In this document: positions 50,998 through 59,959 of the stretch, in pieces
How the letters are laid out: each line of letters opens with the position of its first letter
Position numbering within the stretch: the stretch's first letter is position 1
Source: JACCQS01 sp963766765
GTDB lineage: Bacteria > Actinomycetota > Actinomycetes > Mycobacteriales > Geodermatophilaceae
DNA: 64,000 nucleotides
Direction of reading: 5' to 3'
NCBI GenBank assembly: GCA_963766765.1
Contig: CAVYBR010000011.1
Span: 62,001-126,000, forward strand
The notes under the pieces: model-generated
The model's database searches: none
What the model was told of the DNA's origin: nothing
What the model saw: the letters and a program-made list of their open reading frames with translations, nothing else
Made by a program: the position numbers and the translations under genes

Positions 50998-52119
50998 GTA
51001 GGCCAAAGACAAGTCATTGGTCCACACGGTCGCCTGCTGATCGCCGGCATGCAGCCGGACGCGCACGTCGACGTCGCGGCCGGAGAGGTCGCAGGTGTCG
51101 CGGTCCTCGCCGATGCCGCCGGTCCGACAGACCTCGACACCGTTGATGACGACGTCCAATCGGTCGGGATCGAATGCGGCGTCAGTGGTGCCGACGGCGG
51201 CGAGAATCCGTCCCCAGTTGGGGTCGGCGCCGAAGAAGGCGCACTTCACCAGATTGTTGCGGGCGATCGATCGGGCGACTTCCACCGCGTCGTCGACGCT
51301 GGCGGCTTGCTCGACGGTGATCGAGATGTCCTTGGTCGAACCTTCCGCGTCGGAGAGCAATTGCTGGGCGAGGTCCTGACAGACCTCGGTCACCGCTGCC
51401 GTGAGGATTGCCCGATCGGGAGCGACGCCGCTGGCCCCGCTCGCGAGCAACAGCACCGTGTCGTTGGTCGACATCGCGCCGTCACTGTCCACTCGGTCGA
51501 AGGTCAGGGCGGTGGCCGCGCGCAGGGCGGAATCCAGGGTTTCGGCTGGAGCATCCGCATCGGTGGTGAGAACGACGAGCATCGTGGCCAGCCCTGGCGC
51601 GAGCATGCCGGCGCCCTTTGCCATACCGCCCACGGTGAACCCGTCGCGGGTAATCATCGCCTGCTTGGGCACCGAGTCGGTGGTCATGATCGCCTCTGCG
51701 GCGGTGGATCCGTTTTCGGTGGACAGTTCCTTGACCGCGGCGGTGATCCCAGACAGCAGCTGCGGCATCGGCAGGCGCAGACCGATCAGACCGGTGGACG
51801 CGACGGCGACATCGATGGCGCCGAGGCCCAGTTCTTCGGCCACGTGCTCGGCGGTGTGGTGGGTATCGGCGAAGCCATCGGGTCCGGTGCACGCGTTGGC
51901 ACCACCGGAGTTCAGGACCACCGCGCGCAGCTGCCCGGTCGTGACCACCTGCTCGCACCACAGGACCGGCGCTGCGCGGACCCGATTCCGCGTGAACACC
52001 CCAGCCGCGGAGTTGGCCGGACCGTCGTTGACTACGAGCGCTACATCGAGACCACCGGATGACTTGAGTCCGGCGGCAACCCCGGCTGCCCGGAAACCCT
52101 GAGGTGCGGTGACTGTCAC
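50968..52119 (-). CDS. argJ: Bifunctional ornithine acetyltransferase/N-acetylglutamate synthase
   Basis: A 383-residue self-cleaving enzyme that recycles the acetyl group. The cleavage and nucleophile region reads GAGMLAPGLATMLVVLTTDA with the Thr of ATML, and DSDGAMSTNDTVLLLASG follows. The C-terminal motif NNLVKCAFFGADPNWGRI is intact. GTG start overlaps the argC stop (GTGA). The last ten codons lie in a 31-bp direct repeat. Confidence 0.95.
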   Translation of the reverse strand: MTVTAPQGFRAAGVAAGLKSSGGLDVALVVNDGPANSAAGVFTRNRVRAAPVLWCEQVVTTGQLRAVVLNSGGANACTGPDGFADTHHTAEHVAEELGLGAIDVAVASTGLIGLRLPMPQLLSGITAAVKELSTENGSTAAEAIMTTDSVPKQAMITRDGFTVGGMAKGAGMLAPGLATMLVVLTTDADAPAETLDSALRAATALTFDRVDSDGAMSTNDTVLLLASGASGVAPDRAILTAAVTEVCQDLAQQLLSDAEGSTKDISITVEQAASVDDAVEVARSIARNNLVKCAFFGADPNWGRILAAVGTTDAAFDPDRLDVVINGVEVCRTGGIGEDRDTCDLSGRDVDVRVRLHAGDQQATVWTNDLSLAYVHENSAYSS

Positions 52120-53159
52120 GGCGCAACTCCGATCATGGGAAGTCCGAGCGTTTCCGGCAGCCCGAGCGCGAGGTTGGCGCTCTGAATCGCAGCGCCGGCC
52201 GTGCCCTTCGTCAGGTTGTCCAACGCCGCTACGACGACCAGACGACCGGCGTCGGTATCGACGGCAACCTGGAGGTGGACGCAGTTCGACCCGAGGACGG
52301 CGGCGGTGGACGGCCATGCGCCGTCCGGAAGCAGGGTGACGAACGGCTCGGCTGCGTAGGCCTTCGCGTACACCGACATTGCAGCAGCCGGATCAACATC
52401 GCCCACCAGCGGCGCGCTGCAGGTCGCAAGGATCCCCCGCGACATCGGAGCCAACACCGGGGTGAAGGACACCCGTACGTCGTTTCCCGCGGCAGCGCTC
52501 AGGTGCTCGGCGATCTCGGGGGTGTGCCGGTGGACCCCCCCGACGCCGTAGGCGCTTGCCGCGCCCATCACCTCGCTCCCCAACAGGTTCGTGGTGGCTT
52601 TGCGTCCTGCCCCGGAGGTGCCACTGGCGGCAACGATGACGACGTCGGGTCCCACAAGGCCGGCCGCAAGCGCCGGGCCCATGGCCAGGATCGCGGCCGT
52701 GGGGTAACAGCCGGGCACCGCGATCCGCCGGGCTCCGCTCAACTTCTCGCGGGCCCCGGGAAGTTCGGGCATCCCGTACGGCCACGCCGAGGCGTGCCCA
52801 CCGCCATACCACCGCTCCCAGGCGGCCGCGCTCGACAACCGGTGGTCGGCACCAAGATCGACCACGAGCGTGTCCGCCGACAGGGTGTCGGCTACTGCGG
52901 CGGAGTGCCCATGCGGCAGGCCGAGGAAGACCACGTCGTGGCCGGCCAGGGTCGCGGGATCGGTAGCTGCGAGGACGTAGGCACCGAGCCCGTGCAGATG
53001 TGGATGGTGGGTGCTGAGCAGATCACCGGCAGAGGAGTCGGCGCAGACGGTTCGCAACTCGATCGACGGGTGTGCGGCGAGTAAGCGGCATACCTCGCCG
53101 CCTGCATAACCCGAGGCCCCGGCTACCGCCGCGGTAAAGGGCTGCACGCTTATCGACAC
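52116..53159 (-). CDS. argC: N-acetyl-gamma-glutamyl-phosphate reductase
   Basis: A 347-residue NADPH-dependent reductase. It has GASGYAGGEVCRLLAAHP at the N-terminal nucleotide site, the catalytic Cys in PGCYPTAAIL and a C-terminal TKGTAGAAIQ. It opens the arg operon; GTG at 53159 starts only a few bases after a candidate -10, so the mRNA may be leaderless. Confidence 0.95.
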   Translation of the reverse strand: MSISVQPFTAAVAGASGYAGGEVCRLLAAHPSIELRTVCADSSAGDLLSTHHPHLHGLGAYVLAATDPATLAGHDVVFLGLPHGHSAAVADTLSADTLVVDLGADHRLSSAAAWERWYGGGHASAWPYGMPELPGAREKLSGARRIAVPGCYPTAAILAMGPALAAGLVGPDVVIVAASGTSGAGRKATTNLLGSEVMGAASAYGVGGVHRHTPEIAEHLSAAAGNDVRVSFTPVLAPMSRGILATCSAPLVGDVDPAAAMSVYAKAYAAEPFVTLLPDGAWPSTAAVLGSNCVHLQVAVDTDAGRLVVVAALDNLTKGTAGAAIQSANLALGLPETLGLPMIGVAP

Positions 53160-53162
53160 GCC

Positions 53163-53195
53163 GCATATTATGCCTGATGCTGAATCACTATGCAG
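53163..53195 (-). promoter_or_regulatory. Candidate ARG box and argC promoter
   Basis: Minus strand TGCATAGTGATTCAGCAT followed by GCATAATATGC. The first resembles the 18-bp ARG boxes bound by ArgR and the second contains a likely -10 (TAATAT) 5 nt before the argC GTG. The site is upstream of the first gene of an operon that itself encodes ArgR. Confidence 0.5.
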
Positions 53196-53204
53196 AGCCG
53201 GGGG

Positions 53205-53732
53205 TCAGGACTGCGGCGGCATCCGTTGCGGTGCGGGCACCGGAGGAAGGGTGCTCCCCGGCGGCGGAGGTTGCGACATCGGCTCCTGCGGCGGCAGGGA
53301 GCGGGCCTGCTCCGGCGCCTCGGCCGGGCGGGCAGCTGGGGATCGCCTGGCCGGCTCCGGCTTGGCTTGAGGTTCGCTCCGGCGAAAGCGCGTACCGATA
53401 GTGATCAGGAGGAGCACAACCCCGCAGACGATGAAGAAGTTGCGCGGTGCTACTTCGTCGGCGAAGTCCAGGAGGAACGGAGCAGCGATCAGGAAGACCG
53501 CCAGCAGATAGAGCATGACCACGTGCAGCAGAACCGGCAGCTGGTTGACCAGGCTGACCGGTCCTTCGCTGACCGCGGCCAGGATGAGGGTCAGCACGCC
53601 GATCGCGACTGACATCCCGGTGGCCGCCCCGGACTCGAAATCGAACAGGAATGGGGCGGCGATGAACAGAACACCGAAGGCGTACTCGAGGATTCCGTGG
53701 ACAAACCGCGGAATCGGACCGTCGCGAAGCAT
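53205..53732 (-). CDS. Four-helix membrane protein with Pro-rich tail
   Basis: A 175-residue protein with four transmembrane segments in two similar halves (FGVLFIAAPFLFDF near residue 19 and AVFLIAAPFLLDF near 78), then a cytoplasmic, Pro/Gln/Arg-rich tail. The repeat IAAPFL(F/L)DF suggests an SPW-repeat-like family member. ATG or equivalent start at 53732. It lies upstream of argC on the same strand but outside the arg operon. The function is unknown. Confidence 0.65.
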   Translation of the reverse strand: MLRDGPIPRFVHGILEYAFGVLFIAAPFLFDFESGAATGMSVAIGVLTLILAAVSEGPVSLVNQLPVLLHVVMLYLLAVFLIAAPFLLDFADEVAPRNFFIVCGVVLLLITIGTRFRRSEPQAKPEPARRSPAARPAEAPEQARSLPPQEPMSQPPPPGSTLPPVPAPQRMPPQS

Positions 53733-53929
53733 GGACTCACCGTAGACGCTGAGCTGGCAATTCCCATGCGACGCGTCGGTGTCCGCCCAGCTCAGCCTGT
53801 CCGGCCAGCACGTCGCTCGTCACGATTTGATCACTGTGCAACCTTCCGCCCCGATTGGACGTCTTCATCGCACGACATCACCTACGACGTCGCGCACGCG
53901 TTCCGGCTGACCTTGGAAGGGGTCATGTC

Positions 53930-54484
53930 ATGAAGAGCTGGTTCAGATGGATTGCGGTCATCGCGACGGTCGCGACGACGGCGGTTGTGGCGCCGACCTT
54001 CGCGCAGGCGGCTCCGACTTGCGCGATCACCTGGGGATCGCTGGACAAGAGTGCCGGGGCGTTGTCGACCGACGCCCTGACCAATGTCCGAGCGGGCCAG
54101 AACACCTGTTACGACCGGCTGGTGATGGACTTCAAGGACGCCGACGGCGCCCCCGTGGGATACACCGTCGGTTACGTCCCGGCAGTGCGGCAGGACGGCT
54201 CGGGCGCTGTCGTCCCGCTGCGCGGCTCTGCCTTCCTGCAGATTCACCTCTACGGCCCGGCCTACGACGCGAACGGACTTCCGACCTACCGGCCGGCAAA
54301 CCGAAACGAACTCGTGAACGTGACCGGCTGGCAGACCTTCCGCCAGGTCGCGTTCGCCGGCAGCTTCGAGGGCTACACCACCATCGGCCTCGGCGTGCGG
54401 GCCCGCCTGCCGTTCCGGGTCCTCACGCTGGACGGGCCAGGCGGCAACTCGAGACTGGTGGTTGACGTCGCGCACCAGTGGTAG
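53930..54484 (+). CDS. Secreted AMIN-like domain protein
   Basis: A 184-residue exported protein. The signal peptide is SWFRWIAVIATVATTAVVAP followed by TFAQA-AP, with cleavage probably near residue 28. The mature part is beta-rich (NTCYDRLVMDFKDADGAPVG, YRVEYV-like GYTVGYVPAV, LGVRARLPFRVLTLDGPGG) and matches the AMIN-like domain seen in actinobacterial extracellular proteins. Two Cys (about 30 and 59) could form a disulfide. ATG at 53930, near GGAAGG. It is divergent from the membrane-protein gene and faces pheT across a strong terminator. The function is unknown. Confidence 0.8.
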   Translation: MKSWFRWIAVIATVATTAVVAPTFAQAAPTCAITWGSLDKSAGALSTDALTNVRAGQNTCYDRLVMDFKDADGAPVGYTVGYVPAVRQDGSGAVVPLRGSAFLQIHLYGPAYDANGLPTYRPANRNELVNVTGWQTFRQVAFAGSFEGYTTIGLGVRARLPFRVLTLDGPGGNSRLVVDVAHQW

Positions 54485-54495
54485 CAACGAGCTCA

Positions 54496-54531
54496 GGAAG
54501 GGCGGTCCCGACGCATCGGGACCGCCCTTCC
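54496..54531. terminator. Bidirectional intrinsic terminator
   Basis: A perfect 16-bp stem (GGAAGGGCGGTCCCGA/TCGGGACCGCCCTTCC) with a CGCA loop lies between the secreted-protein gene and the convergent pheT-88-aa transcription unit. U-tracts are weak on both sides, common in high-GC genomes. Confidence 0.9.
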
Positions 54532-54553
54532 CGCAGGTGAACCGCGACGCCCT

Positions 54554-54820
54554 TCAGGGCTGGCTGAGCAAGGCGACGAAGTAGGACGCGTTGCGCGTGA
54601 CGGCGGAGTAGTCGCCCGGCCGCAGGCTGCCGATCTTGTTGTACCGGGCAAGGAATCGCTCGGCTGCCTTCCGGCCGTCACTCTGACCCTTGCCGCTCGA
54701 CACCGGTGTGAAGAACGGGCAGTCGAGGTAGACGCCTACCGTGAACTTCTTGCCGGTGACCGTCTCGAGCATTACCCCCTCGTACTTCCTCGCCAGGGCC
54801 AACAGCTCCTCGTACGTCAT
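54554..54820 (-). CDS. Small uncharacterised protein after pheT (88 aa)
   Basis: An 88-residue soluble protein (TYEELLALARKYEGVMLETV, KKFTVGVYLDCPFFTPVSS and a C-terminal NASYFVALL). ATG at 54820 overlaps the pheT stop (ATGA), so it is coupled to pheST. One Cys in LDCPFF. No family recognised; it looks like a compact DNA- or RNA-associated domain but that is a guess. Confidence 0.7.
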   Translation of the reverse strand: MTYEELLALARKYEGVMLETVTGKKFTVGVYLDCPFFTPVSSGKGQSDGRKAAERFLARYNKIGSLRPGDYSAVTRNASYFVALLSQP

Positions 54821-57303
54821 GTGCGCAGGACAGCTCCGGTACGTCGATGCGCCTCGGCCACTGCCGCGTCTCGCGCCTGGGTTGCCTCGGCAACGGTCAA
54901 CGTACGGTCCTGGGCGCGGAACTGAAGGTTGACTGCGAGCGAGCGATAGCCCACGCCGACCTGTGGACCGCTGTAGACGTCGAAGAGGCGCAACTCCTCC
55001 AGCAGCTGACCGGCGCCGTCGCGAAGTGCATCGAGCACGTCTGCCGCAGGGACCGCAACGGCGACCGTCAATGCGACGTCGAGGAGTACCGGCGGGAAAC
55101 CGGACAGACGCGGCGCGGTCGCCGGGGTGGACGGCGGCAGCAGGTCGAGTTCGAGTTCGACCGCGACCGTGCCGGTCGGTACTTCCAGTGCGGCACACGC
55201 ACCCGGGTGCAGTTCGCCGGCGTGCCCGACGCCGACCTCATCGCCATGGGCCGCGGTGACGACCAGAGCGGCACATCTGCCCGGATGCCACGGGGCGTGC
55301 TGATCGGCCCTGGTCCGGATCCGGACTCCCGCGGCGAAGCCGATCTCGGTGGCGGCAGCGATCGCGTCGGTCCAATCGAAGCTGCGTCCCGGGCCCCACC
55401 AGCCGGCCAGCTCAGCATTGCCGACGCCCACGAGACCGACCCGCCACGGTTGCCGCGGCACCGCGGCCTCGAGGGCAGCGACCTCCTCGTCCCCCGGCCG
55501 GCCGGTGACGCCCAGGATCGCGGCGGGAGGCGCGCCGACCGTGGGCCGGACCACGAGGCCGATCTCGAACAGACCCACGTCGCGCTGGCCGCGCCCGAGG
55601 TTGCGTCGCAGCGTCTTCAGCAGCCCCGGGAGCAACGTCGTCCGCATCAGCGGTTCGGTTTCGGACATCGGATTCGCCAACCGGATGGCAGTGCGCCGCT
55701 GGTCATCCGGCGGCAGTCGCAGCGCATCGAAGACCGCCGGGTCAACGAACGGATAGGCCGGTGCCTCGACGTACCCGAGGTCGGCCAAGGATCGCGCGAT
55801 GCTGCGTCGACGACGTTGGTCTGGGGTCAGCCCTCGACCGGCCGGAGCGATGGGTAGTACTGAGGGAACCTGGTCGTACCCGGACAACCGGACGATCTCT
55901 TCGACGACATCGTTGGGGTCGACGAGATCAAGCCGCCAGCTGGGTGGGGTGACCACGAGCGTCCGGTCGTCGGCACCGCTGGCAACGCTCGCCCCCAGCT
56001 TGGTCAACAGATCGCGCACGTGCTCGGCGGGGTAGTCGACCCCGACAACTTTGGCCGGCAGGGTCGCGTCCAGATGCACCGGTGGAGTCGGCCGTCGGCT
56101 GTCCACGTCCACGACGGCACCGCCGGGTCGGGCACCGCCGTACTCGGTCAACAGTTGCGCCGCACGGGAGATCGCCGCGATCGTCATTTCCGGATCGACG
56201 CCACGTTCGAACCGTCGAGCGGCCTCACTGAACAGGCCGTGCGCCCGAGAAGTCCGCGAGACCGTTGCCGGATCCCAGTGCGCGGCTTCCAGCAACAGGT
56301 TGGTGGTCCCGTCGTGGATCTCGGTGGTTCGGCCGCCCATGACCGCCGCGATCCCGATCGGGCCTGTGTCATCGGTGATCAGCAGATCGCCGTCAGACAG
56401 GGACCGCGCAACGCCGTCCAATGTGGTCAACCGCTCCCCCGGCTTCGCCCGTCGGATCACCAGCGGGCCGCTGAGCTGGTCCAGGTCGAAGGCATGCATC
56501 GGCTGACCGAGTTCGATCATGACGAAGTTCGTCACGTCGACGGCAAGGCTGACCACGCGGATCCCCGCCTGGGTGAGCCGGCGCTGCATCCACTCCGGAC
56601 TGGTGGCGCCCGGATTCAGCCCGGTCATCGCCACCGCGACGAAGCGCGGGCAGCCGTCGGTGTCCTCGATGCGGATGTCGTACGACGGTGGCCCACTGAT
56701 CTGTAGCGGCTCGAGGTTGCCCGGATCAGAACTGGGAACGCCGAGCCCGAGGCCGATCTCCCGGGCCAAGCCCCGTACCGAGAGCAGGTCGCCCCGGTCC
56801 GGCGTGACCTCCAGTTCGAACACCGGGTCGTCCAATCCCAACAGCGGAATCGCCGCGGCACCTGCTTCGGCCACGAGATCCGAGCCGAGCACCAGGATGC
56901 CGGCGTGATCGTCGCCGAGACCGAGTTCCCGGGCCGAGCAGATCATCCCGTCGGAGACGTGGTCATAGGTTTTGCGAGCGGTGATCTCGAACCCGCCGGG
57001 CAGGACTGCCCCCGGTAGTGCGACGACGACCATGTCTCCCACGGCGAAGTTGGTGGCGCCGCAGACGATTCCGCGCGGCTCGGACTCGCCGACCTCGACC
57101 TGGCAGTAGCGGATCGGCTTCTTGAACTCCGTCAGGTCCTCGATCTCGAGGACCCGGCCGATCACCAGCGGCCCGGCCAGGTCCGCCCGGTGGATCCCGT
57201 CCACCTCGACACCGAGGCGCACGAGCACGTCGGCGACCTGGTCAACGGGGTCGGGGCCAGGGAGCGAGACGTATTCGGCGAGCCAGGACAGGGGTATGCG
57301 CAT
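54817..57303 (-). CDS. pheT: Phenylalanyl-tRNA synthetase beta subunit
   Basis: An 828-residue subunit. RIPLSWLAEYVSLPG is at the N-terminus. The tRNA-binding EMAPII-like domain (residues 40-150) is followed by the B3/B4 editing region (VEVTPDRGD-like LEVTPDRGDLLSVRG and ALVVTADHG-free segments), B5 and the C-terminal anticodon-binding domain. The length is normal. ATG start. It lies 17 bp after pheS and is coupled to the small downstream gene. Confidence 0.95.
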   Translation of the reverse strand: MRIPLSWLAEYVSLPGPDPVDQVADVLVRLGVEVDGIHRADLAGPLVIGRVLEIEDLTEFKKPIRYCQVEVGESEPRGIVCGATNFAVGDMVVVALPGAVLPGGFEITARKTYDHVSDGMICSARELGLGDDHAGILVLGSDLVAEAGAAAIPLLGLDDPVFELEVTPDRGDLLSVRGLAREIGLGLGVPSSDPGNLEPLQISGPPSYDIRIEDTDGCPRFVAVAMTGLNPGATSPEWMQRRLTQAGIRVVSLAVDVTNFVMIELGQPMHAFDLDQLSGPLVIRRAKPGERLTTLDGVARSLSDGDLLITDDTGPIGIAAVMGGRTTEIHDGTTNLLLEAAHWDPATVSRTSRAHGLFSEAARRFERGVDPEMTIAAISRAAQLLTEYGGARPGGAVVDVDSRRPTPPVHLDATLPAKVVGVDYPAEHVRDLLTKLGASVASGADDRTLVVTPPSWRLDLVDPNDVVEEIVRLSGYDQVPSVLPIAPAGRGLTPDQRRRRSIARSLADLGYVEAPAYPFVDPAVFDALRLPPDDQRRTAIRLANPMSETEPLMRTTLLPGLLKTLRRNLGRGQRDVGLFEIGLVVRPTVGAPPAAILGVTGRPGDEEVAALEAAVPRQPWRVGLVGVGNAELAGWWGPGRSFDWTDAIAAATEIGFAAGVRIRTRADQHAPWHPGRCAALVVTAAHGDEVGVGHAGELHPGACAALEVPTGTVAVELELDLLPPSTPATAPRLSGFPPVLLDVALTVAVAVPAADVLDALRDGAGQLLEELRLFDVYSGPQVGVGYRSLAVNLQFRAQDRTLTVAEATQARDAAVAEAHRRTGAVLRT

Positions 57304-57320
57304 CAGCTAGGACTCCCCGG

Positions 57321-58388
57321 TCAGATCTCGACGCCGAACGCGCGGGCGAATCGGACATCGCCCTCGACCATGTCGCGCATGTCTGTCACGCCGTGGCGGA
57401 ACTGCAGTGTCCGTTCGATCCCCATGCCGAAGGCGAACCCGGAGTATTCCTCGGGATCGATGCCGCAGGCGATCAGGACTCGTGGATTGACGATCCCGCA
57501 ACCGCCCCACTCCACCCACTGCGGTCCGTCACGGTGCTCCGGGAACCACACGTCGAACTCCGCCGAAGGTTCGGTGAACGGGAAGAAGTGCGGCCGGAAT
57601 CGGGTCTTTGCCTGGTCGCCGAACATCGCCCGGGCGAGGTGGTCAAGGGTGCCGCGCAGGTGCGCCATGCTGATCCCGCGGTCGACCACGAGCCCCTCGA
57701 TCTGGGCGAAGACCGGCGTGTGTGTGGCGTCCAGGTCGTCAGTGCGGTACGTCCGGCCCGGCGCGACGATGTAGATCGGCGGATCCCGCTCCAGCATCGC
57801 CCGCGCCTGGACCGGTGACGTGTGGGTACGCAGCACGAGACCGGAGTCCGGCGGGTCGACGAACATGGTGTCCATCAGCGAGCGGCTCGGGTGATCGGGT
57901 TTGAAGTTGAGGGCATCGAAGTTGAACCATTCGGCCTCGACCTCCGGTCCCTCGGCGACCTCGTACCCCATGGCGACGAAGACATCGACCATCCGGTCGG
58001 TGATCATCGTGAGCGGGTGCCGGGCGCCTCGCGGGCGTCGGTCGACGGGCAGGGTCACATCGACGATCTGTTCGACCAGCACCCGTTCGTCGCGCTCGGC
58101 GGTCAGCGCCGCCAGGCGATCGGCATAGGCGGTCTCGACGGTCTGCCGAGCGAGGTTGACCCGCTTGCCGGCGTCCGAGCGGGCGGCCGGCGGGAGCGCA
58201 CCGAGCTCTCGGCGGGCGGCGAAGATCGGTGCCCGCTCCCCCAGGTGGGCCGGTCGTACGGCGGCCAACGCGTCGAGATCGGCCGCTTTGTCGAAGGCCG
58301 CAGTGGCATCGGCGACTGCGGCGTCCAGGGATTGCGCGGACAGGACCGCGACCTGCTTGGGGTCGTAGGGATCGTTTGCTCCGGACAT
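57321..58388 (-). CDS. pheS: Phenylalanyl-tRNA synthetase alpha subunit
   Basis: A 355-residue class II synthetase. It has ARHPLTMITDRMVDVFVAMG, the motif-2 region LVLRTHTSPVQARAML, FRPHFFPFTEPSAEFDV and motif 3 GFAFGMGIERTL. The start is the ATG at 58388 because homologs begin near SGANDPYDPKQVAVL; the frame is open upstream. No T-box leader or Phe attenuation peptide is evident before it. Confidence 0.95.
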   Translation of the reverse strand: MSGANDPYDPKQVAVLSAQSLDAAVADATAAFDKAADLDALAAVRPAHLGERAPIFAARRELGALPPAARSDAGKRVNLARQTVETAYADRLAALTAERDERVLVEQIVDVTLPVDRRPRGARHPLTMITDRMVDVFVAMGYEVAEGPEVEAEWFNFDALNFKPDHPSRSLMDTMFVDPPDSGLVLRTHTSPVQARAMLERDPPIYIVAPGRTYRTDDLDATHTPVFAQIEGLVVDRGISMAHLRGTLDHLARAMFGDQAKTRFRPHFFPFTEPSAEFDVWFPEHRDGPQWVEWGGCGIVNPRVLIACGIDPEEYSGFAFGMGIERTLQFRHGVTDMRDMVEGDVRFARAFGVEI

Positions 58389-58454
58389 CGTGGCTCTATC
58401 CAACCGCAGAGACGCAACGCGGATATCTGAACCCATTGCAGTGGGTGCAACGCG

Positions 58455-59279
58455 TCATGACATCGCGGCCGCGCGCTGCGCCGAGGCGGACGCATAGAGG
58501 CAGATCGACGCTGCAGCGGCCAAGTTCAGACTCTCGGCGCGACCCCAGATCGGTATCCGGACGTACCGGTCCACTGCGGCCTCATCCGCAGTCGCCTGAT
58601 GTGCTGCCTCGATCGCGGCCAATCCATGCGCCTCGCTACCGAACACCCAGGCCGAGGGCGCCTGCAGCAGCAGGTCAGTTTCCGGCTCCCCGAGGCTGTG
58701 TGTCGCCGAAGCCTCCGCGCCCAGCATCTGCAGCCCGGCATCGCGCAGCGTCGTACGCACCTCACCGAACGGAGCCGCACGCACGATCGGCAGGTGGAAC
58801 AAGCTGCCCGCGCTCGCCCGCACACACTTGCCGTTGTACGGATCCACCGATCCGGCCGTGAAGATCACCGCATCGACACCTGCTGCGTCGGCAGTGCGAA
58901 GGATGGTTCCGGCGTTCCCCGGATCGGCAATCCCCGCTAACACCGCAACCAACACCGGTGGAGTGCCGACGATGTCGGCGAGGTCGACGTCGACGTAACG
59001 ACAACGCGCGATCAGACCCTGCGGATGGACTGTCTCCGACAATGCCGCGGCCGCCTTCTCGCTGATCGGCTGCAAGGTCACCGGTGACTCGGCCAACCAG
59101 TCGCCGTGCAGGTCGAAGGCCGCGGGGGTGCCGAACACTTCGAGCACGACGTCGGGAGTTGCCAGCGCCTCACGAACTGCCTGCGGGCCCTCGGCGAGGA
59201 ACTCCCGGGCCTGATCCCGACGGGTGCGACGGGTCAGACGGCGGGCCTCGACGATGCTGGAGTTGCGGTCAGCGAGCAC
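58455..59279 (-). CDS. TrmH/SpoU-family RNA 2'-O-methyltransferase
   Basis: A 274-residue SPOUT enzyme with an N-terminal substrate-binding L30e-like domain and a knotted C-terminal domain. The motifs are VLAGIADPGNAGTILRTADA, IVFTAGSVD-like VIFTAGSVDPYNGKCVRASA and WVFGSEAHGL; RVPIWGRAESLN-like RIPIWGRAESLNLAAAASIC completes the AdoMet knot. It lies between rplT and pheS, the classical actinobacterial place. GTG start. The modified RNA is probably 23S rRNA; the exact site is unknown. Confidence 0.92.
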   Translation of the reverse strand: MLADRNSSIVEARRLTRRTRRDQAREFLAEGPQAVREALATPDVVLEVFGTPAAFDLHGDWLAESPVTLQPISEKAAAALSETVHPQGLIARCRYVDVDLADIVGTPPVLVAVLAGIADPGNAGTILRTADAAGVDAVIFTAGSVDPYNGKCVRASAGSLFHLPIVRAAPFGEVRTTLRDAGLQMLGAEASATHSLGEPETDLLLQAPSAWVFGSEAHGLAAIEAAHQATADEAAVDRYVRIPIWGRAESLNLAAAASICLYASASAQRAAAMS

Positions 59280-59314
59280 GCGATGAACCAGACCCTGCGT
59301 GGGTCGTGATCCGG

Positions 59315-59722
59315 TCAGGCGGGCCCGCGCCCGGCGCCGGCCGTCGTACCGGTCAGCTGTCCTGCTTCGTCGAGGGCGCTGCGCGCCGAGGTGACCAACG
59401 CCGTGAAGGCCGCCGCGTCGTTGACCGCGAGCTCGGCAAGGACCTTGCGGTCCAACGGAATTCCCGCCAGCTTCAAGCCCTGCATGAACCGGTTGTAGGT
59501 CATGTCGTTCTGGCGTGCCGCGGCGTTGATCCGCGTGATCCAGAGCTTGCGGAAGTCACCCTTGCGGACCTTGCGGTCGCGGTAGTTGTACGTCGCCGAG
59601 TGGAGCAGCTGTTCCTTTGCCTTGCGGTACAGGCGCGAGCGCTGGCCGCGGTAACCGCTGGCGGCCTCGAGTACAGCGCGGCGCTTCTTGTGGGCGTTGA
59701 CTGCCCGCTTGACGCGTGCCAT
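59315..59722 (-). CDS. rplT: 50S ribosomal protein L20
   Basis: A 135-residue protein: ARVKRAVNAHKKRRAVLEAA, YRGQRSRLYRKAKEQLLHS and FRKLWITRINAAAR, all L20 landmarks, with a short C-terminal extension. In several bacteria L20 represses its own operon by binding the infC leader. The gene follows rpmI. Confidence 0.97.
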   Translation of the reverse strand: MARVKRAVNAHKKRRAVLEAASGYRGQRSRLYRKAKEQLLHSATYNYRDRKVRKGDFRKLWITRINAAARQNDMTYNRFMQGLKLAGIPLDRKVLAELAVNDAAAFTALVTSARSALDEAGQLTGTTAGAGRGPA

Positions 59723-59738
59723 CGATGAACTCCTTGCG

Positions 59739-59933
59739 CTACAGGCCGAGCAGCCGGCGCATACGCCGGTTGTCAGCGGGGCTGATTTCGGTGTCGCTGT
59801 CGAGGCGACGCTTACGACGAGAGGACTTGTACTCGAACTTGTGCTGGTTGTTCGCCTTCTCGCGCATGAGCTTGCCTGTGCCAGTCACCTTGATGCGCTT
59901 GGCGGCACCCTTGTGCGTCTTCATTTTCGGCAT
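59739..59933 (-). CDS. rpmI: 50S ribosomal protein L35
   Basis: A 64-residue protein, PKMKTHKGAAKRIKVTGTGK at the N-terminus and basic throughout. It lies between infC and rplT, the universal infC-rpmI-rplT order. Confidence 0.97.
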   Translation of the reverse strand: MPKMKTHKGAAKRIKVTGTGKLMREKANNQHKFEYKSSRRKRRLDSDTEISPADNRRMRRLLGL

Positions 59934-59959
59934 GGTGCCTTCCTTCGCTTTGGGCTGAT

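Noticed and set aside
58389..58454. T-box or attenuator before pheS
   Set aside because: Only 66 bp between trmH and pheS; no T-box sequence, no terminator, no Phe-rich leader peptide.
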